A stretch of DNA of 12,021 nt from Eubacteriales Family XIII. Incertae Sedis bacterium (GTDB taxonomy: Bacteria > Bacillota > Clostridia > Peptostreptococcales > Anaerovoracaceae). The DNA is taken from assembly GCA_031263875.1 (NCBI GenBank), contig JAISEX010000054.1:1-12021 (forward strand), read 5' to 3'. The translations under genes and the position numbers were made by a program. This document shows, piece after piece, positions 1-5,378 of the stretch (positions are counted from its first letter, which is position 1; every line of letters starts with the position of its first letter). The notes beneath the pieces are model-generated. The model was not told where the DNA came from, did no database searches, and saw only the letters and a list, made by a program, of their open reading frames with translations.

Positions 1-420
1 GATTTTTGTGCGGTTGATAAAAGTTGGTTATGGGTGGGGTTGGGGCGGGTGAAATGACGTGGCGTAGGGGCGGCATTCTGCCGCCCGCGGGTGGCAGACG
101 GCACGGAGAGGATGGTCACGTCGAATCCGTTTCTCGTTTCTTTTTGTGTTTATGCGATAGGCTCATTCGCCGAAGGAAGGAGGGGTGTGTTATGTGCTTT
201 GCCCGCACAGGGGACGGGAGACGGCAAAGGAATGGCGCTTGGGTCATGCGTTTTCTCGCGCGTTTTGGTGCGCGGGTGAGAAACGGGAACGCCGGAGGGA
301 GGACGGGCGGGACGTAGACTTTTCTCGCACAGGGGAGCCGGAGCGCAGCGACGGCGACGCGCAAGGGACAGCAGCGATATCCTTTTTGGCCACCGGCAAA
401 AAAGATACAAGCGAAATGCT
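1..420. other. gene-poor, GC-rich region
   Basis: I see no credible gene here. The open frames present overlap each other in several frames, have no ribosome binding site at a sensible distance, and encode Arg/Gly-rich sequence without recognisable motifs. The region contains short inverted repeats (for example 68-86, and an imperfect one around 251-284) and an 11-base direct repeat, CGCACAGGGGA, at 204-214 and 326-336. It reads as intergenic or decayed DNA. A remnant of a gene from beyond the left edge cannot be excluded. Confidence 0.55.
68..86. repeat. short perfect inverted repeat (hairpin)
   Basis: Perfect 8-bp arms, GGGCGGCA (68-75) and TGCCGCCC (79-86), are separated by TTC. No T-tract follows on either strand, so it is not an obvious intrinsic terminator. 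It may be a dispersed palindromic repeat, but only one clear copy is present in this window. Confidence 0.5.
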
Positions 421-476
421 CTGTTTTACCTTGCGGCTGAAGCCGCGTAAAACAGGCTCCGGTGGGGCTGTTTTAC
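421..476. repeat. overlapping, mutually exclusive inverted repeats
   Basis: CTGTTTTAC occurs at 421-429 and again at 468-476, and its reverse complement GTAAAACAG lies between them at 447-455. The middle arm can therefore pair with either neighbour. The left hairpin is extended by an inner GCGGC/GCCGC stem (433-437 with 442-446) around a TGAA loop, leaving a 3-nt bulge. The right hairpin has a short inner CTCC/GGGG pairing. The arrangement resembles alternative RNA folds or a compound palindromic repeat, but no gene starts downstream on the plus strand. Confidence 0.55.
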
Positions 477-545
477 TGTGTTTAAAATTTTCTTATTGTT
501 AAAGTTTTAACAATTGAACCATCGTATTTATTTCAGAACAGCCCC
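464..545. repeat. 82-bp segment bounded by 9-bp terminal inverted repeats
   Basis: GGGGCTGTT at 464-472 is matched by AACAGCCCC at 537-545. Between them lies a 20-bp palindrome at 495-514, with arms ATTGTTAAA and TTTAACAAT around GT. Termini beginning GGGGCTGTT resemble the ends of some insertion sequences, so a miniature transposable element or remnant is possible. I see no target-site duplication beside it. The central palindrome alone could equally be a DNA-binding site, or a weak terminator for the minus-strand gene. Confidence 0.35.
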
Positions 546-626
546 ATGCGCCCGAAAGAAGATACCGCGATCCACCGGATTGCTTTGCTGCTGCACTTTC
601 TGGCGGGAGACGAGTGTCGCCGTCCG

Positions 627-1331
627 TCATCTATGGCTTCCCGCGCCGTTCGCTTTTCTGCCGTGTCTGATAATTAGGTAGGCGCTGACGGCGGTTATCG
701 CCGCGATAATGCTGAGCGCGAGTACGGTCAGCGGCAGAGCGAGCCCAAAGTCGCTCGACAGCACTTGGTAGGTGCCGATAAGTCCGAACAGGATAAACGC
801 GCCCGCCGATACGAGTTTCACGGTTCTCTCGGGGATTTTCTTGCGAAGGAGTATGCCGACGATTATGCCGATGCCGTCAGCGATAAGCATGCCCGTTGTC
901 GTTCCCACCAAAATGCCGAGCGGCGCGGCGGGGAATTTCGTTGCGAGCGCTATTGTGGCCAGTTGCGTCTTATCGCCCATCTCGGCGATAAAGAAGGCGA
1001 TGGCGACGGTTATCACCGCGCCGTATTTCGTCGTCCCGTTTTCCTCACCGTCCAGCTTGTCGCCCCGTATCGTCCACAATCCGAAGAAGATAAACGAGAG
1101 CGACGCGATTACCTGGATCCAGACTTGAACGGAATCGAACCGTGTGACGAGGTTCCCGACGGCGACCGCCAGCGCGTGATTGAGGACGGTGGCGATAAAC
1201 ACGCCGAGCATGACCTTGCCGGCTTTGTACTTTGTGGCGAAAGCCATCGCGAGAAGCTGCGTTTTGTCGCCCATTTCCGCGAGAACGACCGCGCCGACCG
1301 AAAACAGAAATGCCGTGATGTGATGGTTCAT
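627..1331 (-). CDS. GDT1/TMEM165 family (UPF0016) manganese exporter
   Basis: This 234-residue membrane protein is predicted to export Mn2+ (the family also handles Ca2+) across the cytoplasmic membrane and protect against manganese excess. The sequence shows the family hallmark of two repeats, each carrying E-x-G-D-K-T: EMGDKTQL at residues 19-26 and again at 117-124. Each motif follows a hydrophobic helix in a roughly six-helix topology. A charged loop (about 88-103) separates the halves, and the protein ends in a short basic cytoplasmic tail. The start is supported by the Shine-Dalgarno GAAGGAGG at 1345-1338, six bases upstream. The leader contains a yybP-ykoY riboswitch, which independently supports a manganese role. 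The gene is transcribed divergently from the catabolic cluster and is probably unrelated to it. No strong terminator is visible below 627. Confidence 0.92.
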   Translation of the reverse strand: MNHHITAFLFSVGAVVLAEMGDKTQLLAMAFATKYKAGKVMLGVFIATVLNHALAVAVGNLVTRFDSVQVWIQVIASLSFIFFGLWTIRGDKLDGEENGTTKYGAVITVAIAFFIAEMGDKTQLATIALATKFPAAPLGILVGTTTGMLIADGIGIIVGILLRKKIPERTVKLVSAGAFILFGLIGTYQVLSSDFGLALPLTVLALSIIAAITAVSAYLIIRHGRKANGAGSHR

Positions 1332-1337
1332 GGTTTG

Positions 1338-1345
1338 CCTCCTTC
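1338..1345 (-). promoter_or_regulatory. ribosome binding site of the Mn exporter
   Basis: GAAGGAGG (minus strand) ends six bases before the ATG at 1331. It lies immediately downstream of the riboswitch terminator, so translation depends on read-through of that terminator. Confidence 0.85.
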
Positions 1346-1355
1346 GTGCTGCCGC

Positions 1356-1395
1356 AAAAGAAAAAACTCAAGTACGGCCTCAGCCATACATGAGT
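1356..1395 (-). terminator. riboswitch-controlled intrinsic terminator
   Basis: On the minus strand, ACTCA (1395-1391) pairs with TGAGT (1370-1366). Inner GTA/TAC and GGC/GCC pairs surround a TGAG loop, giving a 30-nt hairpin. It is followed directly by six T, one C and four T (1366-1356). It sits between the aptamer and the exporter's ribosome binding site, the classic place for a transcriptional expression platform. Confidence 0.88.
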
Positions 1396-1476
1396 CTCGT
1401 TATTTAAGACAAGCCAGACCTTACCGGTCAGCGTGTTGACTTGCCACGCATCGAACGCAAACTACTCCCTCACGAG
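1356..1476 (-). ncRNA. yybP-ykoY manganese riboswitch
   Basis: The minus-strand leader shows the elements of this class. A 5' strand CTCGT (1476-1472) pairs with ACGAG (1400-1396) to close the aptamer. AGGGAGTAG follows it immediately, close to the conserved GGGGAGUAG. A GACC-GGTAA-GGTC hairpin with the following CTGGC makes the second arm. The closing strand runs straight into the terminator stem (GAGACTCA), so ligand binding and terminator formation can compete. This family senses Mn2+ and commonly controls TerC, MntP and UPF0016 exporters; here it precedes a UPF0016 gene. In the usual model, Mn2+ binding stabilises the aptamer and prevents termination. Confidence 0.9.
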
Positions 1477-1499
1477 CATTTTCAATTATTTATTTTAAG

Positions 1500-1528
1500 A
1501 GTTTAGCACAGCTTGTCCTTCGTGTCAA
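1500..1528 (-). promoter_or_regulatory. sigma70-type promoter of the Mn exporter
   Basis: On the minus strand a perfect -35 box TTGACA (1528-1523) is followed after 17 bases by TAAACT (1505-1500), a four-of-six match to the -10 consensus. Transcription would begin near 1493, about 17 bases ahead of the riboswitch, as expected. Confidence 0.75.
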
Positions 1529-1727
1529 TACGCAGGTGCGGTGCGGATTTTGCGCGCGGCTCGCCTTCCTGTAACCGTTGCAAATAAAGGAGCTGGCGCA
1601 TAGTGCACAAAGATCGTCCACAAAACGGCCGGCTTCTCGAAACAGCCGCTCTGCCGCGCACTATTTGACCGGCGGAGTGATGTTATCACAGGCGCAAGAA
1701 AGATCAATATAATAAGCAAATCAAACA
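1529..1727. other. intergenic region without supported gene
   Basis: This is the part of the divergent gap between the exporter promoter and the first candidate promoter of the aldehyde dehydrogenase unit. A 67-codon minus-strand frame (1728-1525) has a hydrophobic start but no Shine-Dalgarno sequence and an Arg-rich GC-biased tail, so I do not call it. ATAGTGC near 1597 and GCACTAT near 1659 form a loose, distant inverted repeat. I see nothing else definite. Confidence 0.5.
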
Positions 1728-1755
1728 TTGCAAAGAGGAGGGTATGTGCTATACT
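1728..1755 (+). promoter_or_regulatory. candidate promoter of the aldehyde dehydrogenase unit
   Basis: TTGCAA (1728-1733, four of six) and TATACT (1750-1755, five of six) are separated by 16 bases. Initiation near 1762 would place the first hairpin (1762-1790) at the very 5' end of a roughly 195-nt leader. A purine-rich AGGAGGG sits in the spacer but is only one base from an ATG at 1744, too close to be a good ribosome binding site. Confidence 0.45.
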
Positions 1756-1761
1756 GATTAT

Positions 1762-1790
1762 ATTCGCGGTGCGCTCAGTGTGCCGCGAAT
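1762..1790 (+). repeat. hairpin 1 in the aldehyde dehydrogenase leader
   Basis: ATTCGCGGTGC (1762-1772) pairs with GTGCCGCGAAT (1780-1790) through 11 pairs, two of them G-U, around a 7-nt loop. Eight of the pairs form a perfect DNA inverted repeat, ATTCGCGG/CCGCGAAT. This allows either an RNA stem at the 5' end of the transcript or an operator just downstream of the promoter. There is no T-tract. Confidence 0.55.
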
Positions 1791-1815
1791 GTGATTGTTC
1801 AATAATTACCGGGCG

Positions 1816-1835
1816 GCACGGCTGGGGAGCTGTGC
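1816..1835 (+). repeat. hairpin 2 in the aldehyde dehydrogenase leader
   Basis: GCACGGCT (1816-1823) pairs with AGCTGTGC (1828-1835), with one G-U pair, around a GGGG tetraloop. It has no T-run. Together with the hairpin at 1762-1790 it makes the leader unusually structured. Confidence 0.45.
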
Positions 1836-1884
1836 GCAGGAGCGGGACGGTACTATTATCACCGGGCCTCGGGCGGTTTGATTA

Positions 1885-1913
1885 TTGGCATTCAGAACAT
1901 ATTTACATTCAAT
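1885..1913 (+). promoter_or_regulatory. alternative candidate promoter, proximal
   Basis: TTGGCA (1885-1890, five of six) and TTCAAT (1908-1913, four of six) lie 17 bases apart in an AT-rich stretch. This would give a short leader of about 35 nt before the ATG at 1956 and would bypass both upstream hairpins. It competes with, or adds to, the distal promoter. Confidence 0.35.
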
Positions 1914-1955
1914 GAAGGGTTTTAGAAGCCGCGCTGCGGTGGAACGGAGGCAAAA

Positions 1956-3374
1956 ATGTCGCTTGATTATGAATCATATGTTGCAGGTCTGGTCGCGAAA
2001 GGCAGAGCGGCGCAGAAAATAGCTGAGGGTTATTCGCAGGAACGCGTCGATGAGCTGACGGAAGCCGTCACGTACGCGCTGACGATACCCGAAACCGCGA
2101 TGAAATACAGCCTGATGCTCGTCGAGGAATCCGGCATGGGCATTGCGGAACATAAGCAGGCAAAGATATACGGAAAGGTCAAGGGGACATTTGCCCAGAT
2201 GAGGGGCAAGGTGTCCGTCGGCCTTGTTGACAGCAATAAGGAAACGGGCGTCGATACCTACGCGCGTCCGATGGGCGTGATCGGCGCTATCCTCCCCGTC
2301 ACGAACGGTGAGGCGACGCCTATCGTAAAGTCGCTGATGGCGCTCAAGACGCGGAACGCCATTATCCTCTCGCCGCACCCGCGCGCGAGCCGCACGAATT
2401 ACGCGGTGGTGGAGGAAATCAGAAGCGTCCTGCGCAGATTCGACGCGCCGGAGGATCTGGTGCAGTCTGTCGAGCCGGAATACGTTTCCGTCGAGGTGAG
2501 CAAGCAGATCATGGAGCAGTGCGATTTCGTCGTTGCGACGGGCGGTTCGGGTCTGGTGAAGCAGGCGTATTCGTCGGGCACGCCGTGTATCGGCGTCGGC
2601 ACGGGCAACGTGGTCTGCATGGTCGATGAAACCGCCGACCTCGCTGACGCGGCGGACAAGATCGTCCGTTCCAAGGCGTTCGATCACGCGACGAGCTGTT
2701 CGACGGAGAATAATATTCTCGTCTTTGAGGAAATTTACGATAAGTGGGCCGACGAGATGGCGAAAGCGGGCGCGGTGCTTTTCAAAGAGGGCACGCCCGA
2801 GGCGGAGAAGATCGTGAAGACGCTCTGGCCGGAAACGCCCGCCAACCACGTGCTCAGCAAGCAGATCGTGGCGCAGTCCGCGGAGGATATCGCGCGGCTT
2901 GCCGGTGTGGAAGTGCCGACGGGGACCAAGCTGATTATGGTCGAGGAAAACGGCGGCTACGGCAACGATTTTCCGCTGACGGGCGAAAAGCTGTCGCCGG
3001 TCGCGGGCGTTCGCACGGCGAAGAATTTCGAGGACGGCGTTGAGAAGATGCTGAGCATACTCGATTATCAGGGCAAGGGCCACTCGATCAGCATTCATAC
3101 GAAACGGGGCGAGCGCGTCAAGGAACTCGGCGAACGCATTCCCGTCTGCAAGGTCGTCGTCAATCAGCCGCAGGCGCTGACGAACAGCGGTAGCTGGACG
3201 AGCGGTTATCCGATAACGATGACGCTCGGCTGCGGAACGTGGGGCGGTAACAGCATTTCGCATAATGCCACGTGGCGCGATCTGCTGAATTACACCTATG
3301 TCAGCCGTGAGATACCGAACTGGCAGCCCTCGGACGACGAGCTTTTCAGCGAAGCGGTCAGAGCGCGTTTCTAG
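1956..3374 (+). CDS. CoA-acylating aldehyde dehydrogenase (SauS/sulfoacetaldehyde dehydrogenase-like)
   Basis: This 472-residue cytoplasmic enzyme of the aldehyde dehydrogenase superfamily resembles the acylating branch (EutE, the ALDH half of AdhE, SauS), which interconverts an aldehyde + CoA + NAD(P)+ with an acyl-CoA + NAD(P)H. The catalytic Cys248 lies in TSCSTEN, matching the C-[AS]-[ST]-E-[NQ] pattern of acylating members. A glycine-rich cofactor/CoA segment (TGGSG at 195-199 and GVGTGN at 213-218) precedes it. The ethanolic branch's fused iron-dependent alcohol dehydrogenase domain is absent. The start has CGGAGG seven bases upstream. It precedes an omega-amino-acid aminotransferase, so the likely aldehyde is malonate semialdehyde (from beta-alanine) or sulfoacetaldehyde (from taurine); direction and product are inferred. 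It is not the IolA-type methylmalonate-semialdehyde dehydrogenase often paired with this pathway. Confidence 0.88.
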   Translation: MSLDYESYVAGLVAKGRAAQKIAEGYSQERVDELTEAVTYALTIPETAMKYSLMLVEESGMGIAEHKQAKIYGKVKGTFAQMRGKVSVGLVDSNKETGVDTYARPMGVIGAILPVTNGEATPIVKSLMALKTRNAIILSPHPRASRTNYAVVEEIRSVLRRFDAPEDLVQSVEPEYVSVEVSKQIMEQCDFVVATGGSGLVKQAYSSGTPCIGVGTGNVVCMVDETADLADAADKIVRSKAFDHATSCSTENNILVFEEIYDKWADEMAKAGAVLFKEGTPEAEKIVKTLWPETPANHVLSKQIVAQSAEDIARLAGVEVPTGTKLIMVEENGGYGNDFPLTGEKLSPVAGVRTAKNFEDGVEKMLSILDYQGKGHSISIHTKRGERVKELGERIPVCKVVVNQPQALTNSGSWTSGYPITMTLGCGTWGGNSISHNATWRDLLNYTYVSREIPNWQPSDDELFSEAVRARF

Positions 3375-3388
3375 AAGAAGATAAAAGG

Positions 3389-3427
3389 AGAGAGCGCGGC
3401 CAGCCGGATGCGGCCTGCCCGCTCTCT
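3389..3427 (+). terminator. intercistronic hairpin, partial terminator or attenuator
   Basis: AGAGAGCG (3389-3396) pairs with CGCTCTCT (3420-3427), and an inner GGCC/GGCC pairing extends the stem. The trailing sequence TATTTCATT is only moderately T-rich, so termination is probably incomplete. Only about 30 bases remain before the aminotransferase ATG and I see no promoter there. The hairpin therefore most likely sets the ratio of the two products or protects mRNA ends. Confidence 0.6.
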
Positions 3428-3457
3428 TATTTCATTACATTAAAAAGGAGGAAAATC

Positions 3458-4768
3458 ATGAGCAATTACAGTGAAATCAGCAAGACATATAATCTGCACT
3501 CGTGGTCGGCGCAGCGCGGCTTGAAGCCGGCGGTCATCACGAAGGCGGAGGGCATCTACTTCTGGGACGAGGACGGCAATAAATATTACGATATGAGCTC
3601 GCAGCTCGTGAACTCGAATCTCGGTCACGGCAACCGCGCGCTTATCGACGCGATAAAAGCGCAGGTCGAATCGCTCGCGTTTATCGGGCCGGGATACGCG
3701 GTGGAATCGCGGGCGCTGGCGGCGCAGAAATTGGTCGAATTCGCGGGGCCGGCGTTTGCGGGCGGCAAGGTCTTCTTTACGAACGCGGGAGCCGAAGCGA
3801 ATGAGAACGCGCTCAAAATAGCGAAGCAGTACACGGGCCGGTGGAAGTTCCTTTCGATGTACCGCTCGTATCACGGTTCGTCGTTCGGCGCGGCGGAGCT
3901 GACGGGTGAGCCGCGCAGGTTCACGTGCGAGCCGGGCGTGCCGGGATTCTACCACTTTGAGGGGCCGTATCCCTACCGCGCTCCGGATCAGGTGAGCTTT
4001 AAAGACGAGGCTGACATTACGCGCTATTATCTCGACCGGCTCGAGGATACGATCAAGCGTGAGGGGACCGATCTTATCGCGGGGATATTCTGCGAAACCA
4101 TCGTGGGCTCCAACGGCGTGCTCATTCCGCCGAAGGGCTACCTCGCGGGCGTGAAAAAGCTCTGCGAGAAGTACGGCATTTTGCTGGTGCTCGATGAGGT
4201 CATGGCGGGCTTTTACCGCGCAGGGACCAAGTTCGCCTTCCATCAGTTCGACGTGGAGCCGGATATCGTGACGTTCGCGAAAGGTTCGACTTGCGGTTAT
4301 GTGCCGCTTGGCGGCGTCCTCGTGAAGAAGGCGATCGCGGACTATTTCGAGGATAATAAGATGTGGAACGGGCTCACGTATTCGGCGCATCCCGTCGGCT
4401 GCGCGGCGGCTGTCGCGGCGGTGGACGAGTACGAGCGCCTCGGCGTGCCGGCGAACGTCGAAAAGGTCGGCGCTGTGCTCGGCAGGATACTGGGCGCGCT
4501 GACGGAGAAACACGCGTGCATCGGGCAGGCCAGACACATCGGGCTGTTCGCGCAGGTGGAACTCGTGAAGGACCGGGCGACGAAGGAACCGCTTTCGGCG
4601 GCCGAGATCGCGGCCGTTATCGGCGGCCTGAAAAACAAGGGTTTTGCGACCTACGCGAATGAAAACGGCATTATGGTCGCCCCGCCGCTTATCATCACGG
4701 AGGACGAGCTGACCACAGCGATGGCGATATTCGACGACGTTCTCGGACAGGTGGACGCGGGCCTGTAG
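3458..4768 (+). CDS. class III PLP aminotransferase (beta-alanine/taurine:pyruvate type)
   Basis: This 436-residue cytoplasmic aminotransferase of fold type I is predicted to move the terminal amino group of an omega-amino acid to pyruvate, giving an aldehyde and alanine. Visible family landmarks are NAGAEANENALK (109-120) for phosphate binding, SYHG (137-140), the LDEVMAGF segment (245-252) with cofactor-binding Asp246, and FAKG (273-276) carrying the PLP lysine Lys275. The N-terminal HSWSAQ resembles taurine-pyruvate aminotransferases, which often also accept beta-alanine. AAAAAGGAGG (3442-3451) supports the start. With pyrimidine-degradation genes downstream that yield beta-alanine, I favour beta-alanine to malonate semialdehyde. 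Taurine to sulfoacetaldehyde cannot be excluded from sequence. GABA or other omega-amino acids are less likely alternatives. Confidence 0.88.
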   Translation: MSNYSEISKTYNLHSWSAQRGLKPAVITKAEGIYFWDEDGNKYYDMSSQLVNSNLGHGNRALIDAIKAQVESLAFIGPGYAVESRALAAQKLVEFAGPAFAGGKVFFTNAGAEANENALKIAKQYTGRWKFLSMYRSYHGSSFGAAELTGEPRRFTCEPGVPGFYHFEGPYPYRAPDQVSFKDEADITRYYLDRLEDTIKREGTDLIAGIFCETIVGSNGVLIPPKGYLAGVKKLCEKYGILLVLDEVMAGFYRAGTKFAFHQFDVEPDIVTFAKGSTCGYVPLGGVLVKKAIADYFEDNKMWNGLTYSAHPVGCAAAVAAVDEYERLGVPANVEKVGAVLGRILGALTEKHACIGQARHIGLFAQVELVKDRATKEPLSAAEIAAVIGGLKNKGFATYANENGIMVAPPLIITEDELTTAMAIFDDVLGQVDAGL

Positions 4769-4889
4769 GCTGCTGGGCGCGTATGCCGTGATGACTTCCG
4801 GGACACAGATCCTCGCGGTCTTGATACAGGGGAGAGAAGGATATGAGATCTCCCTTATTAAGAGCGCCCCAACCATGAACGATAGAATG

Positions 4890-4930
4890 AAGAGCCGGTT
4901 CGAGGAGGAATCGGCTCTTTTTGCGATTTT
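4890..4930 (+). terminator. strong intrinsic terminator after the aminotransferase
   Basis: AAGAGCCGGTT (4890-4900) pairs with AATCGGCTCTT (4909-4919), one G-U pair, across an 8-nt loop. It is followed by TTT and, after GCGA, six more T. It separates the dehydrogenase-aminotransferase unit from the transporter-pre operon, which has its own promoter. Confidence 0.88.
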
Positions 4931-4933
4931 TTA

Positions 4934-5041
4934 AGAGGGCATCGGCGGTTTCGCCGCCCGTTTGAGGGGATATTATATTTTGTTATTATGTTATATGATT
5001 ATATTATTACGTTATATGAAAATCATATTGATATGCCCTCT
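4934..5041. repeat. 108-bp AT-rich segment bounded by 9-bp inverted repeats
   Basis: AGAGGGCAT (4934-4942) is matched by ATGCCCTCT (5033-5041). Inside are a small CGGCG-GTTT-CGCCG hairpin near the left end, two copies of GTTATATGA, and an ATATGATT/AATCATAT inverted pair. The base composition is far more AT-rich than the surrounding genes. It could be a miniature mobile element or a long transcript stem. No clear target-site duplication is seen. Confidence 0.45.
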
Positions 5042-5055
5042 AATAGGTGTATAAT
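5028..5055 (+). promoter_or_regulatory. strong promoter of the transporter-preTA operon
   Basis: TTGATA (5028-5033, five of six) and a perfect TATAAT (5050-5055) are separated by 16 bases. This is the best promoter match on the plus strand in the window. Initiation near 5062 gives a leader of about 317 nt before the transporter ATG at 5379. The -35 box and most of the spacer's first half overlap the right arm of the inverted-repeat segment, and the -10 box is inside another inverted repeat. Confidence 0.72.
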
Positions 5056-5120
5056 AGCTAATATGAATAATAAGAATAGTATGAATGATATAAAAAGAGT
5101 GTTGGTGGGTGCTATTATAC
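5049..5120. repeat. 10-bp inverted repeat containing the -10 box
   Basis: GTATAATAGC (5049-5058) is perfectly matched by GCTATTATAC (5111-5120), with 52 bases between the arms. The left arm includes the -10 hexamer, so a dimeric or looping repressor could occlude the promoter. Part of the arm would also be at the start of the RNA, where it could pair. The minus-strand copy of TATAAT lacks a good -35 box. Confidence 0.5.
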
Positions 5121-5378
5121 GGCGGCGCTTCTCGGAAAGAGCGGCGCGCTTGCTGCTCCGCCGCATATAACGAAAATTTATTAATCCTTCGTCGTTCGCA
5201 GTCAGGGTTTTCACACTTTGGCGGGACGGGAAGGAATATATTTTTTATGGGGAAGTAAATTTTGTTTGATGACAATCGGGGAAAGGGGGGTCATAGTTTA
5301 GCCGAAATAGAATACTGGGAAGAAACTCAATGGTAATAATCGTGGCGGTGACGCCGAAATGATTAGAAGGAGGATCTA
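5062..5378 (+). promoter_or_regulatory. long structured 5' leader of the transporter operon
   Basis: No gene is supported here. A 35-codon frame starting at 5062 lacks a ribosome binding site and ends in Arg-rich GC-biased sequence. Foldable elements are visible. Two GCGGCG copies (5122-5127 and 5141-5146) compete for one CGCCGC (5159-5164). TCCTTC and GTC (5185-5193) pair with GAC and GAAGGA (5225-5235). GGCG-GTGA-CGCC (5344-5355) is capped by a GNRA-type loop just ahead of AGAAGGAGG. There is no T-tract, so any control would be translational or protein-mediated. I do not recognise a known riboswitch class. Confidence 0.4.

Noticed and set aside
1525..1728. 67-codon minus-strand frame with a hydrophobic start
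   Set aside because: The sequence before its ATG is pyrimidine-rich on that strand (no Shine-Dalgarno), and the tail is low-quality GC-biased sequence. It also overlaps the exporter promoter at its end.
1974..3263. Long open frame on the minus strand opposite the aldehyde dehydrogenase
   Set aside because: It is Arg/His-rich, has no ribosome binding site or motifs, and mirrors a clearly conserved gene; GC-biased third positions keep the antisense frame open.
3440..4876. 478-codon minus-strand frame opposite the aminotransferase
   Set aside because: It is an antisense shadow of a gene with all class III aminotransferase motifs, and its composition is Arg/His-rich without domains.
4988..5170. 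60-codon plus-strand frame in the gap before the transporter
   Set aside because: It has no ribosome binding site, overlaps the strong promoter, and changes from AT-driven to Arg-rich GC-driven composition midway.
5240..5378. Possible purine, preQ1 or guanidine riboswitch before the transporter
   Set aside because: I looked for the conserved core sequences of these classes and did not find them; only generic stems are visible.
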